NCBI GenBank assembly: GCA_964059195.1
Contig: CAXKWD010000001.1
Location: 218,248,484 to 218,312,483 of the forward strand
Reading direction: 5' to 3'
Length of the DNA: 64,000 nucleotides
DNA from: Ectobius pallidus
Lineage: Eukaryota; Arthropoda; Insecta; Blattodea; Ectobiidae
Shown: positions 11,310 to 24,300 of the stretch, piece by piece
How positions within the stretch are numbered: position 1 is the first letter of the stretch
Layout of the letters: every line of letters starts with the position of its first letter
Notes under the pieces: model-generated
Told to the model about the DNA's origin: nothing
Seen by the model: only the letters and a program-made list of their open reading frames with translations
Database searches by the model: none
Translations under genes and position numbers: made by a program

Positions 11310-11822
11310 TTTATTTCGATACTGGACAACCGATTAGGTCCAAATTCAATAGGCTTATTGCCTTGATTGTTATAAATAAGTATACGAAGTTTCATGAAAA
11401 TCCGATAAAGCGTATTTGAGTTACCGCGCCTTTTCTTATATGATACCATAAAAGGGCACTAAATTGGGTATTATTCCGGTACCGGCCAACCGATTTGGTC
11501 CAATATCAACAGACATCTTCCCATGGACATTATAAATAGGTATTCCAAGTTTCATGAAAATCCGATAAAGCGTATGAGAGTTATGGCGCCTTTAAAATAT
11601 ACACTATAAATTGGGTTTTACTCCGGTACCGGTGAACCGATTTGGTCCAATTTCAATAGGGTTCTTCCCATGGACATTATAAACGCGTATACCAAGTTTC
11701 ATTAAAATTCGATAAAGCGTATTTGAGTTAGAGCGCGTACAGACACACGGACGGACGGACGGACAGACGGACAGACATTTTTCGTCCCCCACACAATCTC
11801 ATAAAGTACCATACTGGCACTT
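11310..11822 (-). mobile_element. Helentron-like (HINE) element, partial
   Basis: The terminal motif AAGTGCCAGTATG (reverse, 11810-11822) is followed inward by a GTCC/GTCT microsatellite (11750-11780) and about three diverged tandem copies of a roughly 130-150 bp unit (CCGGTACCGG, CATGGACATTATAAA, TCCGATAAAGCGTAT). The other end is missing here; see 8770-8945. Confidence 0.7.
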
Positions 11823-14559
11823 AATAACAAGGGTGGGGTGATCCTTTACCCTGGATTCTCCACTGGTCAGAAGGCAAATCCAGACCTGGATCAGAGCCAT
11901 GGGATGATGACCTCGATTCATCCAAGGCTTTTTCAGAGTTTTTTTTTTTTTAACAATTAAAATTTTATTTGATCCAATATTCATATTCATATTCATATTC
12001 ATATTCATTTAATCCATTTTTACCGCAGTTCTGCGGTATAGGATACAATATAACAACAATAGATCCTAGTTGTTTGTATTTTTTCTTCCTGCATCTTTAA
12101 AGGGGTCGTTTACAAAAATCGAAGGTAAGAAAAGTTTTTAATTTGACTGAGTAAAAAAGTAACCAGAATATTTTCAGTGTTATTCCCCCCCCCCCCCCCG
12201 AATTACGACAAAACAACGTGGATATATGTCGAAGTCAGGTCAGTCGGACCTTAAGATAACTCATCTTGCCGCAACACACATTTTAAAAACTGTTTCACTC
12301 ACAAAATCAATCGTTTTCTTTATGCAAATTAAGGGAGTTGTAAACTATAAATTATATTTTCAAATGTCGGGGTTTACTCACGCTGCAAGTGTTCAACAAT
12401 CCCAGAAGAGGGCAGCAGCAGTCGATACTAGTTCGTGCTGTCCTCTGTTGGGTAAGCAGTGCACTCCATGAAAGTAATCGATCTTCCCCCACCCAGAGAG
12501 CGATCAACTCCCGGTTTGCGAGTTAACTATCGAATCGATTTGAAGTTCGAGATTCCAGAGCACTTTGCTGCAGGCACATGTGACTTTCATTCCAAATTTG
12601 CTTGATTGCTTCCAGTTTCCAAAAAAAAAGGAAAGGAAATACGCGACTGACAAGGTAAGTTGTAGATTTTGGCCCCGAGATTTTACCTAGTTTCAGACAT
12701 CTAAGTCTCAAATATAATATATTAGGAATACATTTAATGTAACACAAGGTAGGCGGTGGGTGTCCGGATGTTCCCCAAAAATCAGTCTGCCGGAGCGAAG
12801 AATTTCATTTAAAAAATACATTATTTCTTATCGGTAGGTCTAATTGGGGGATACCGTAGCACTGTGCACCCTCTTGTTTTTCGTAGAAAGAGGATAAAAA
12901 CCAGATTTGAAGTACGAGTAGAAATGTTCTTTTAAACCTGTAGAATCCGATATAAAAGCTTGTTCCACTATAACCTACAATTTCATAATGGCGAAAACCA
13001 AATTCTTGTGGCACCCTGGCTTACTCCATTCTCCGCAGTGTGTTGCCATGGCGACGGCCCGCTTCCCCTACCTTCCCCTAGCTACTCGCTCAAGGCCGGC
13101 TGCAACCATTCCCCTCTGTATGGCTGCTATACTGCGCTATGCTGAAACCATTCCCCTCTGTACGGCATGTTATATTGCGCTATGCGATATTAACTGTAAT
13201 TAAAGTACAATCTTTCCTGCATGATGCTGCCAAAGCATTGTTCTCTGTGTTTGCGTGCTTTTCAGTCCTGCACAAACAAGTCCGGTAATGACTGGCACAA
13301 TGGCTGAACAAGTTACTATCGGTCTATCCCCCACAGCAAAAAAAGTCTCCGGGGAATGAGGCCCTGGGGGGAAATTCCTGTTTTTACAGGGGTCCATATC
13401 GCCTAATCTGTTTATGGTACACGGGACAGCTCAGCTCACCAGTTTCAGTGTAAAACGCATTCAGAAACATCTGGTCAACGTCTGGTGTCACACTCAAAGT
13501 TCCGCATGTAACGGGACACATGTTTTTTGAATGATTATTCTGCAGCATGTTTTCTCTGTCGTACACGTCCTCTGTCTTTCTCGCATGGGTATGAGTTCAC
13601 ACATTTCTGCCAGGAGTCTTACTCTTTGTTGGTGGACCCTTACAGCTATGAAGAATTAGGCCTACGTTAGGTTTGGTTAGCTCAGGTTTGGTTATGTCTA
13701 CTCCCAAGTAATAGTGAAGTTTAAGGACAGCAAGGATACTGACTGACTACCAGAGATCAGCTTTATCATCACTGTTCATTTGTAGCCTAAATGATGGGAA
13801 ATTAAAACATTTAGTATTTTTTCTTGGCCATTCACAGTAGACACTAAAATTGGAATTTTTATATATATGTGGCGGGACTCTTTTGTTGGCACACAAAATT
13901 GGGACAATCCCGCTTTTTTGGGATGGGCAAAAGACAACTTTAGGTCGTGCACCAGTCAAGCTCCGCCTGCTCTCACCCGTCGGCTGCTTCCCCTTGCATC
14001 CGAGCCTGGAAGAGAGATTATGGATCATGCATCCCTGGGCTAACACTAGACACTGGAATATTACCACATGAATACTTTGAATAATCAATCACACAGAACT
14101 ACATTTGCTAGTTAATGACATTACTATCCCACTACATGACAATTATTGCAAGATATTTGCCACACATCCAGGGCAAATATTATTTATTAATATAACACAC
14201 ACTTTCCACTTGGAATTGATTTCTGTGCCTAAGAATATTACAGAGATTGCCTGGAATTTGAAAGCTTGGCGACCGTTAAAATTCAAACCTGCCGTTGGCA
14301 GTGCAAATGCGTGGAATGCTAAAGTCCACAGTGAAAATATAGTCCACGGCTCCATGTGCTTTAGTTAACCAAGTGGATACTAGCGTGATACCGTCATATT
14401 TTTCAACTCAGCACGTTTTGCTTGAATTCGAATTCCCGCCGCCTCTGTCTGTGACATGTTCAAAACCTAGTCTTTGAATAAAGTCTGAAGTCGCATGTTT
14501 GTATTTCATGTCACATGTATTTCTCATTCATTGCAGGTTATGGCACAATAATACTTACA
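11823..14559. other. unassigned sequence with small simple repeats
   Basis: Contents noted: a T-rich tract and (ATTCAT)n hexamer repeat at 11976-12008, a run of about 14 C at 12186-12199, and small open frames without domains. GC-rich patches near 13010-13110 and 13870-14010 show no recognised gene. Confidence 0.4.
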
Positions 14560-14935
14560 TACTCAAAGGAAATATTCGATTCTTTGGAAGGAATATTGTC
14601 TATTTTATGGAGCCTGGAGGTTCATTGCCACGTGATTCAACCCTATTCTGTGCTAACTCCAAACCATCCCTGGCAAATCCTAATTCCCTTTAATCTATCC
14701 TAATAATATTATCCTTCCACTTATGTCTAGGTCTTCCAAGTGGTCTTTTTCTTCGGGTCTCCCAATGAATACTTTTGAGATATGTCTTTCTTCCCCCATG
14801 CGCTCATGTCCAGCCCATTTCATCCTTCATGATTTAATTACACTCACTATATCCGGTGAAGCGTACAGGTTATGAGGCTCATCATTATGCAGTTTTCTCC
14901 AGTCCCCATTTTCATCTCTTTTAGTCTCTTCTGCT
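14560..14935 (-). mobile_element. RTE-like LINE C-terminal fragment
   Basis: The reverse strand encodes the same tail as 36628-37010 and 40570-40960 (ENGDWRKLHN, then MKWAGH and MGEERHISKV), with frameshifts. Only the 3' stub is present. Confidence 0.65.
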
Positions 14936-15135
14936 TCTTCTTCTTCTTATTCATTTCATGGTTTAGGCTACTGCCTGTTCCATCTTCACATTGTCTCCTT
15001 CCATCTCTTTCTCGGCCTTCCCACGTCTCTCTTTCCTTTAGGTGCATACTGGAAAGCTAATTTTGGTAGTCTGGTATCCTCCATTCTTCCAATATGTTCC
15101 AACCATCTTGTTCTGTACCTGTCCATTGTTGGATA
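14936..15135 (-). mobile_element. RTE-like LINE C-terminal fragment, second family
   Basis: The minus-strand frame reads RWLEHIGRMEDTRLPKLAF followed by GKRDVGRPRKRWKE, a second RTE-type C-terminus. It abuts the acceptor side of the hydrolase exon at 15182. Confidence 0.6.
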
Positions 15136-15181
15136 GGATAGAATTTGAGCATAATTATTATTGATATATATTTTTTTCCAG

Positions 15182-15310
15182 GTGTTGTGCAAATGTTCAG
15201 ATATGGCCATCGGCTTTTCTTCTTGGGTTTCAAACAAGCATGCTGCTTTAGTTCTCTTGCGAACACTGTACAGGAGGTAACGATACCCGTCCCATGGGGA
15301 CATGCGGCAG
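15182..15310 (+). CDS. Hydrolase exon with start codon
   Basis: The acceptor is TTTTTTTCCAG (ending 15181) and the donor CAG|GTGAGT. ATG at 15193-15195 is the first in the exon; the 11 nt before it are 5' UTR. It encodes residues 1-39 and the first base of codon 40, including the family motif before the first intron. A promoter and first exon were not identified. Confidence 0.85.
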
Positions 15311-18300
15311 GTGAGTTATTAAGGCCTCCAGGTCTTTTTTGTGATGTGCAGAATCGATAATCTATTTTTGAGTAAAGAATCAAATGATAATTATTCAAGG
15401 ATGGATGGAACTTCTCGCGATGTGAGATGTGAGAACTCGCTGACCGAGATCTACTATAAACTTAACATACTGATGAATAGGGCTCAGATGTTTATGACCT
15501 AAAAAAGTGGAAAATATGACTGAAATTATGCCCTTAAAAATGATGAAATATAACCCAAAAATCCTAAATATGACCTAATAAAATAACATATTTTCAAAAA
15601 ATAAATGTTACATTTTAAAACGTAGGCACTAAATTCTTATATCACATGAATCTCATCAGATAATCAATTTTAACAATTTTGGTTATTTGCAGTTTTACTT
15701 GTAAAGAACTTCTATTTTTAAAGAATTTGTTTCTGTTTGCTTGCGTCATCAGCTCCAAATACTCGCCCATGCAGTACATACACTGCATAATTGTGCTCTT
15801 TTATAATTTATAACTGAAATATGACATTAAATTACAAATATGGCCAAAATATGACCAAGACCACAAAAAAAAACTAAAAATATGACTTTATATGCGAAAT
15901 AAAAATGTTCTGATTAGGATAACAAGGGTGCAATTCGTGTTTAATTTGTGTTTGTGATGAGAATTGAGGTCAGGATGAAAATATGACATGTCATGAATAT
16001 TCGAATCTTACTGATGAAGAACCGGAAATAAAATCTTTTACTCACATGTACAACGGGGCAGCCTCTTCAAGTTACAATCTCTACTAAGCACTATTCATTC
16101 CCGTAATGGGTGTATCTTCCTCATACAAAGCACCACAAACCAATAGGAGTTAGTTTCATGCAGCACTGCCTGATATTGCGTTATTCGCATTCCAGCCATT
16201 CCACAAAAAGTGAGCACTTCAGGAAGTGTCCATACTGTAACAACCTTTTAATATTCTTTTAAAATATATCTCATCATTGAAAAATTATGAAATTAATTTT
16301 GAGAATTAGTTCTTCAGTAGACTAGTACTGAAAATTAATTTCATAATTTTTCAATGATGACATAGCCTACTGGTAGGTTATACAGTAGAGTCTTGCTATT
16401 CTGAACTAATTGGGACCGAACACCATTCGGTTTAGCAGGAATTCGGAATAGGCAGATTTAATGAATAATATCAATGTATTGACTTGTTAAGATGTAAATT
16501 AAGTGCGGGGAATTGTATAAATGGAGCCAACATGTGCTGTAAGTAACCAGCTTTCATTCCAACTTGGTTTCAGGCGTTTTCATCAAGATTAGGCTCTATG
16601 TATGTCTCTATTTAACTTCTTTGTATAACAATAAATGTACGTTTTTTCACGAACATCTTTTTAAATTCTCTTATTTTTAAGTTTAAAAAATCAGTATTTT
16701 CTCTGAACTGTGTTCGGAATAGGCGGATTTTCAGAAAAGCAGGGTTTGGAATAACGGGATTCTACTGTATTTTAAATTAATATCAAAAGGTTGTTACGGT
16801 CTGAACACTTCAGGCTCACTTTCCGTGGAATGGCTGATTCTACTACAAGCATTCACAGAGTAAAGATCAATGAGATAAGCACTCTGGTTCGTCGTGTTGT
16901 GTGCTCTTGTGTTAAGAATCAGCAGTCTGGCTACACTGAACTGCCCTGGCATGCTGCCTTGCCCTTGCTTGCAAAACATTGAGTGTAGAAAGATGAAGTT
17001 AACCGAAGTGATACAACTGCATGAGCATTCTGATATTTTTGAGAACCTGTTGCTGAAAGATACTTTTTAATGTTGAAATTAATTAAGAACTATTTAAGAA
17101 ATGCCATGAGTCAACAAAGGCTTTGGGCACTCAGTGTGTTGAATATTGAATTTGAGAAGGCAAGGAAACTTTAGTTATGGTAGGTCTGTATTCAGTATTT
17201 TAATTATTTAGAGCCTGCGTAACCACTTGGAACACCTTGTGAAGAAACCCAGATATGAGCTATAGTATCCTAAATCCAAAGAAATATTTTAAAATATTCT
17301 GGTAACTTTTTGTTCAGGAAAATGGTGGGGTGACACTAGCATTCAGCCTGTTGTCGGTTTGCATGGTTGGGAAGAGAATGCAAACTCGTTTGACACGCTG
17401 GTGCCCTTACTCAACATACCTAGTTTCCTGGCCCTGGAGCAGATGGGCGCAGGAAAGTCTTCCTACTACCCCATGGGCACCACACATCACTTCGTGGACA
17501 CTGTTGTCTTGTTGCGACGTGTTATAGACCACTTCAAGTGGAGCAAAACTTCATTCATAGGTAAGTCTAAGGTTGGCTAATGGGACATTCAGCTTACAAG
17601 GGGAAGGGATGGTTTAATGATTATGCACTACGTTTATTCACAGAAAAAAGTTAAGAATCAGCAAATTTTAGCTTCTTGTATCCTAATCATCGGGAAAATG
17701 AGAATGAAGTTGTAACTTTCCTAACCTATAAATAGCAGCCAAACCAAAAGAAATTTGAATATTCGGAGAAACTGATTCTAGTGTAAAGGAGAGGAGTACC
17801 AGAGAACTTACCAATCATTGGAGAGGCTGTCTCCCTCGGTGTCCCTCTGAGTTGATAGGAGCACATTAAAGATTTTATAATACACAAAACATAATATTCG
17901 GAGAAAGGAACACTTCAGAAATATCATAACCAAACAGAAAAGTCAGCTTTAGCTACTCATTTCTGGGAAGAAGGCCCATGAAATCAGGGATGATGTAGTA
18001 CTTCTGAAACAGGTTTAAAAGCCACTGGAGCTTGTGATGTGGGAAAAAGTATTTATTCAAAAGAACCACCAAAACCTCCTAAACTTTGACACCTCAGTGG
18101 GCATCTAAGGAACTTTGATCAACAAGTTCATCCACCCGCCACCAGGTGGATAGTCGGAATCAGCCGATGTATGTTTGTGTGCTTATATATGTATGTATGT
18201 TTATTCATCCTTTGCTAATTTTACATGATATAGGACACATCAGATTCTTACATGACTACATTGATTATTAAATAACATAATTACTAAACTTGTAATGATG

Positions 18301-21300
18301 ATGATGATGATGGGGATACCCATTGAAATGATCATTCTGGGTAAATATACCCAATAGAGACGTTAGTGTGTATACATCTATACTCAAACTTTCCACAGAT
18401 GTTAACACTTCACTGCGCTGACCTGAAATATATTTTTTTGTGTTTAATCCTTGAATCATGGAAGAATCTATAATAATAAGAAGAAGTGTTTGTCTGTCTG
18501 TGTGCGATGCCCAGCGAAGTCTACTGAACGCATAGATCTGAAATTTTATACGTAAATGAACTGAAAGGTGGCTGAATGCACCTCAAAGCAGGATATTTAA
18601 TTTTCACTTTTGTCCATGAGTTAGGAATGAAAAAGTGGCAGAAAACATGATTTTTAGTGCTTTCAAAGCATCATTTTTTATTACATTTCAATTGTCAAAT
18701 CATTTGCAGTTGGTTTTGCTTTTTTTTTCTTCTTTCTCATAACTTGAAAATAAGAGCATCGCAATTTATTTCAACATATCACATGGAATTATCAATTGTT
18801 TAGATTCTGCGAGCTCACCCTGGTCGATTCGTTTGTTTATAATGTCAAGGTATGCAGACATCTGAAATTTTCAACATAGACAGAAGAGGGATAATGAATA
18901 TATGCCCAAGTGGGCAAACATTGATCGATTTGGATGAAACTCACTATCCAGGGGTTTTCTGGGCCAGGGAACTCAAATCTAAGGAGGTCGTTTTTCTCAG
19001 GCTGCGCTTTCTAATCATGGAATGCACTCCAAAACCGGATTATTAGCTGTTTCATTATAAATATTAATTGTTTAGTTTATGAATGATTCATGTGTAAGTG
19101 TTAATAAATATAATGCTGTAATTATTATGTTCTTGATTTTTAATCTTTTAATTAATTATCGTGGGCGAAGGCGCAGGCACCTGCTAATTTAACAATATGG
19201 CAGTATTTGACCATATACAGCCACAAAACTCTCTTCTTATATAAATTATTAAAGCATAAGCAACTTTCCTTCAATACATTAATATTGAAATCATTAGGCC
19301 TACTTGGAACATCCTTACAGGCATTGAATTTATAATGTAATGTAAAATTAATAATTTTTTCTTTTTGGATTTATTGAATGTAACTAATCTCTGTAAGACC
19401 AGCAATTGTCTTAACTCATCCAAATGTTTGTACCCCAAAGCCTTTTTTTATTACAATACTAGCATGTTCTTGCGGCTTCACCTGCGCTTATTAGTTTGAC
19501 CGCTATTTTTTATTTTTTTTGTTTCAAGATCATTTAGTTAACAGCAACATTTTTAAAACAGAGGGAAGGTGGATTTTGTTTTCTGAGAAGCATAATTGGT
19601 GCCCTAATCTTCAACCCTGTGACATGCGAAGGTATTCCAGGTGGCTCCAACTTGTTCAAGAACTCTGTTGTATAAACTCTTTAGTAGGGACCGGATTTTT
19701 AGGTTTTTAAAAACACTGTTTTAGGTTTTCCATTAGGTGAAATAGTTTTTTTTAGGTTTTTTGTCCAAAATATCGTTTTTGGGTAGAATAATTGGTTTAA
19801 TGAATTTGAATGTGCTACATAGGATTCAATACATATTACTTGTAAAGTTTAACTTAACAAAATTGACTTAAATTTGTGTAAACTTGCTTTAAGACAATAT
19901 TATACAATTGAAGAAAGAAAGCATAAACAATCAAAAGAAGCAGCGAAAATAAGATTGTCTCACATTTCCTGGTTACAGTATATCACTAAATATCTTTCAA
20001 GATTCTCAAATGTGAACTTCTTCCTGTCATCTCAGAATACATTTGAAGGCAGAAAATGTCCTTTGAACCTCACATGACGTCAACAATGGTTGTTCGTACG
20101 AATATTTTAAAAGGGATACGCCGGTACTCTTACACTTCCTCTCTTGATATTGTCATCCTAGACGCCAATGGGTTAAACGAAACGATGGTGGCATTAATTT
20201 CAACCCGACAAAAATTGTCTCTCCGCAAAATATCGATTTCTCAACTGACAAACAAAAAAGACAAAAAGGTAGCCTATATTAGATATTTTAGGTTTTAAAT
20301 CCAGTTTAGGTACATTTAGGTTTTTATACCCCATTTAGGTATTTTTAGGTGCCACAGAATTAATATGGGTGAATCCTATGGACATGATTCGTAAAAGTGT
20401 ATGATCGCTTTTTGTTTTGGATGTAAGGAAAAAAATAGGTAAAAACCTAAGAATCCGGTCCCTACTCTTTAGTATATTGTTATGTCCAAGGTTTTTGGAG
20501 AGGAATGTATGAAAGTGATATTCAATTTCGATGTAGGCCTATATATATATATATATTGAATTCAATATATCGATATTATTATATATATCGATTTCGATGG
20601 AAATCTGTCAATACTGACGCTTTGATTGCAGCAAAAAAATCCCGTTTTCTGCCAGTTTTTCACTCATTCGTGAACAAAAGGAAAAATCGAAAATCCGGCT
20701 TCGAGGTGCATTTGGCCACCCTTTGGTCCATCTATGTTATTTCAGATCTCTGCGTTCAGTAGATTTCGCTGGGCATCGCGTACAGACAGAAAAACACTTC
20801 CTCTTATTATATAGATTACCGTATTTATCTGAATATAAGCCGCACTTTTTTTCCTAGAATAAGCCCAACAAAATATGCCTGCGGCTTAAAATCGCGTACG
20901 AGTGTTTTTAGGCAATAATGGTAAAAATGAGCACAATATAGCCGGTTGATCCATCGGAGCTGGTTTCCCACCTCCAAGCACCGCCACCTATCGATTATCT
21001 CGAATCTCCAGGGCTATCGATATATTAATCGATTTAACATCGAAAATATATCGATTCAATCAAAGCATCGTAAAAGATGCGTAAGCAAGTGATGTTTCGC
21101 GTATTTTTGTCATTATTATAGCGGTATTACAGAATATGTATGTATTATAAACTGCTCAAAAGTAAAAGAAATGCCGTAACATATGGGAATGTGAATAAAG
21201 GCAATTTTGAACTGATGGTAACTGAAAGTAAAATTAAGAAAAATAGAAAAATCGCGCGAAATTCAACACTGATAGTCATATGAAGTGTAAAGTTCTGATT

Positions 21301-24300
21301 TCTATTTTCTTTCTCGTCAGTTTTATTTAATTATATTAAATAAAATTATAATATCATAACTTAAGTCAGCTGATACTTTCTTTTTCTTATTTCAGGCCTA
21401 TTTTGGCTAAGAAATGTGTTACTTTAATATTATGAAAATGAGGCAATTTAATTTTTCACTTTGGGGTTAATTTAATTATTTTTTCTTTACTTTACTGCTA
21501 AAAAGGCAGGTGCGGCTTAAATTCAGGGGCGGCTTATATTCGGATAAATACGGTAATACCATTAATTTGGACCCCAAAGAAAAGTAATTGTAGGTCCCTG
21601 ATGTAGAAGATGAACTATCCCGGTATAATTGCATTTAACTTTTGCAGGTCATTCTTTTGGGAGTGCATCAGCTTTCTTGTATGCTGCGCTCTACCCAGAC
21701 GAGGTGGATAAATACGTGAGCATCGACTGTGCTCGTACCTTGATGATGCCTACAAAAGAATCCTGGTTGGAGGAAACCAGGGAAACTCTGGATAAAACTC
21801 TTGCAATTGAGAAACAAATAACCAGTGAAGATCCTCCTGCGTACCCATATGAAGAGCTAGTGAATCGAGTTCATGTTGGTGGGAACAGATCAGCCACGCC
21901 CGAGTCTGTCGCTGTGTTGCTGAGGAGGGGTATGGAGACATCTACACAGGATAACAGGTAAGGTTCATACATTTTCACTTTCTTAGTTAGTTACCATAGG
22001 AGATGTACAATCGGCTGCAAAAAGAATGAGCATCCTCGTCTAGTCATCGCCTGCATACACAAGATATCACGTAGCTAAACCATTGAAATTGCCTGTGTTT
22101 TGTTTAATTGTCTGATATTTGTTTTTAATAAATTTGGATACACTAGATTATCTTTTTTTTATATTTATTATTTTTTTATTAAGAAATATTCCACAATACA
22201 ATGGTTTTCCTTCATCCCACAACAATCTTTTGCCTCCATAGCATCTTCTTCACTTAATCCTTTTCTCGCTTTTCACCCCATCCATACAGCACTCTTTGGG
22301 CTTCCCTCTTCTTCTTTTTCCTTCTACTTTCCAATCCAAAATTGTCTTGGGTATTCTATCCTCTGTCATTTTGAGTACATGTCCATACCATTTCTTCTAC
22401 AATTTCCAAAATATTCTTTTCAACTTGCATTATTTCCCTTATTCTATTATTCCGAATTTTTTCTTTCCTGGATTTTCTTGCTGAACGCCTCCTAAAATCC
22501 ATTTCTAATACCATTATTTGTTTGCTTGTTGTCTACTTATGGTCCAAGTTTCAGCGCCATATAATGTTGTACGGATAATTATAGGATAACGGATGGGAAG
22601 AGAATTATAGGAATTCAAAATTCATTTAAATACAGTTTGTAATTTGCTGCTATTGATTCCCGGTTTTTAACCTTAGCCTCACTTAAGCGTAGATTGCCAA
22701 TGGTTGAGATGATCACATGATGTTCAGAAAAAAACTCATCTTTAACCTCAACATATATTTGATCCCTTGGCAGATTAGAAATTACATTATCTATGCAAGC
22801 CTTTTTTCTCGTAGGTTGAAACACCGTGCAGTAACAGCCAACAGATTTAAAACAAATCTAATGGAGTAAAAATATTTTACATAGAACTAAAAAAATGAAT
22901 ATATCAGGCACTAGATTATCTGAAGAATTAAATAAGAACAGTTGAGAAGTATAAATTCCATCGGAGCCAATACGAATCCCTGCTACGTATTATGCTGACC
23001 TTTAAGTTATAGGCCATTAGCAACCAAAGTGGCTATGGTCGTTAAATCACTGCTGCACAAAACAAATGAGTGATACAGGCTTTCTGTTCGAGTCTCAGCT
23101 GATCCAAAGGATAAGTTTTCATTACAAGTTTTTGGTCTTTTGTTCGACACCTTCAGGATTGAGGAACATTTTTTTAAAAGAAATCCTGCTTCTAAACACG
23201 CCATTCGTATCAAGGATGGCTGACAAAGAAGTACTATGCCTTCAGCTCATTTCCTTAGTTCGCGTCTGTTACTCTGCGAACTCACAATCTTCAATACTAG
23301 AAAATGGAGACGTTGCCTCTGCACCATACACACTACATTAAGTTCAATACACCATCAACTTCCAGTGAACAAACATCATAGCAATGACTAGGTTTATAGA
23401 TATATAAGCTTTCATGAACCACAGATTATTGTCTCTGTTGGACATTACATGAGAATATTATAGGAGAAAAATTCCTCCGGCACTGGGACTTGAACCCAGG
23501 ACCTTTGGCTATTCGCGCCAATGCTCTACCAACTGAGCTAAGCCGGAGTTCAATTCACAGTGCCGGATGGAACCTCTCTCCTATGACTGATTGCCCTAAT
23601 GGTCTACCTCACAGACAGACAAGTTATGTCATATGCAGTACTGTGAGGCACAATAATTAGTGATTTTTGTGACCGGGCTCCCACTGTTATTGTACAGTTG
23701 ACATTCAAGATAGATATATAAGCTTTCATGAACCACAGATTATTGTCTCTGTTGGACATTACATGAGAATATTATAGGAGAAAAATTCCTCCGGCACTGG
23801 GACTTGAACCCAGGACCTCAATTCACAGCGCCGGATGGAACCTCTCTCCTATGACTGATTGCCCTAATGGTCTACCTAATGAACTCCGGCTTAGCTCAGT
23901 TGGTAGAGCATTGGTGCGAATAGCCAAAGGTCCTGGGTTCAAGTCCCAGTGCCGGAGGAATTTTTCTCCTATAATATTCTCATGTAATGTCCAACAGAGA
24001 CAATAATCTGTGGTTCATGAAAGCTTATATATCTATCTTGAATGTCAACTGTACAATAACAGTGGGAGCCCGGTCACAAAAATCACTAATTAGTGTGCCT
24101 CACAGTACTGCATATGACATAACTTGTCTGTCTGTGAGGTAGACCATTAGGGCAATCAGTCATAGGAGAGAGGTTCCATCCGGCGCTGTGAATTGAACTC
24201 CGGCTTAGCTCAGTTGGTAGAGCATTGGCGCGAATAGCCAAAGGTCCTGGGTTCAAGTCCCAGTGCCGGAGGAATTTTTCTCCTATAATATTCTCAATGA

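Larger units (their letters stand above)
23396..24294. mobile_element. Composite palindrome of tRNA-Phe-like units with 14-bp TSD
   Basis: The whole 899-bp block is bounded by the exact 14-bp duplication CAATGACTAGGTTT (23382-23395, 24295-24308), so it entered as one unit. It consists of a ~314-bp unit in tandem on the minus strand (from 23396 and 23710, the second internally shortened) followed by the inverse arrangement on the plus strand. Three complete and one truncated tRNA-like cores occur. Arms are nearly identical. It lies in the last hydrolase intron. Confidence 0.85.

Noticed and set aside
22100..22495. 131-codon frame on the plus strand
   Set aside because: It is the complement of an RTE-like LINE tail; the Phe/Ser-rich translation has no domain.
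23475..24271. Cluster of three functional tRNA-Phe genes
   Set aside because: They are embedded in identical mobile units with a common target duplication, and two of three have C at position 33 and an extra base before the acceptor strand. I kept them only as tRNA-like cores.
23396..24294. CRISPR-like or satellite array
   Set aside because: Units are few, long, inverse as well as tandem, and bounded by a single TSD.
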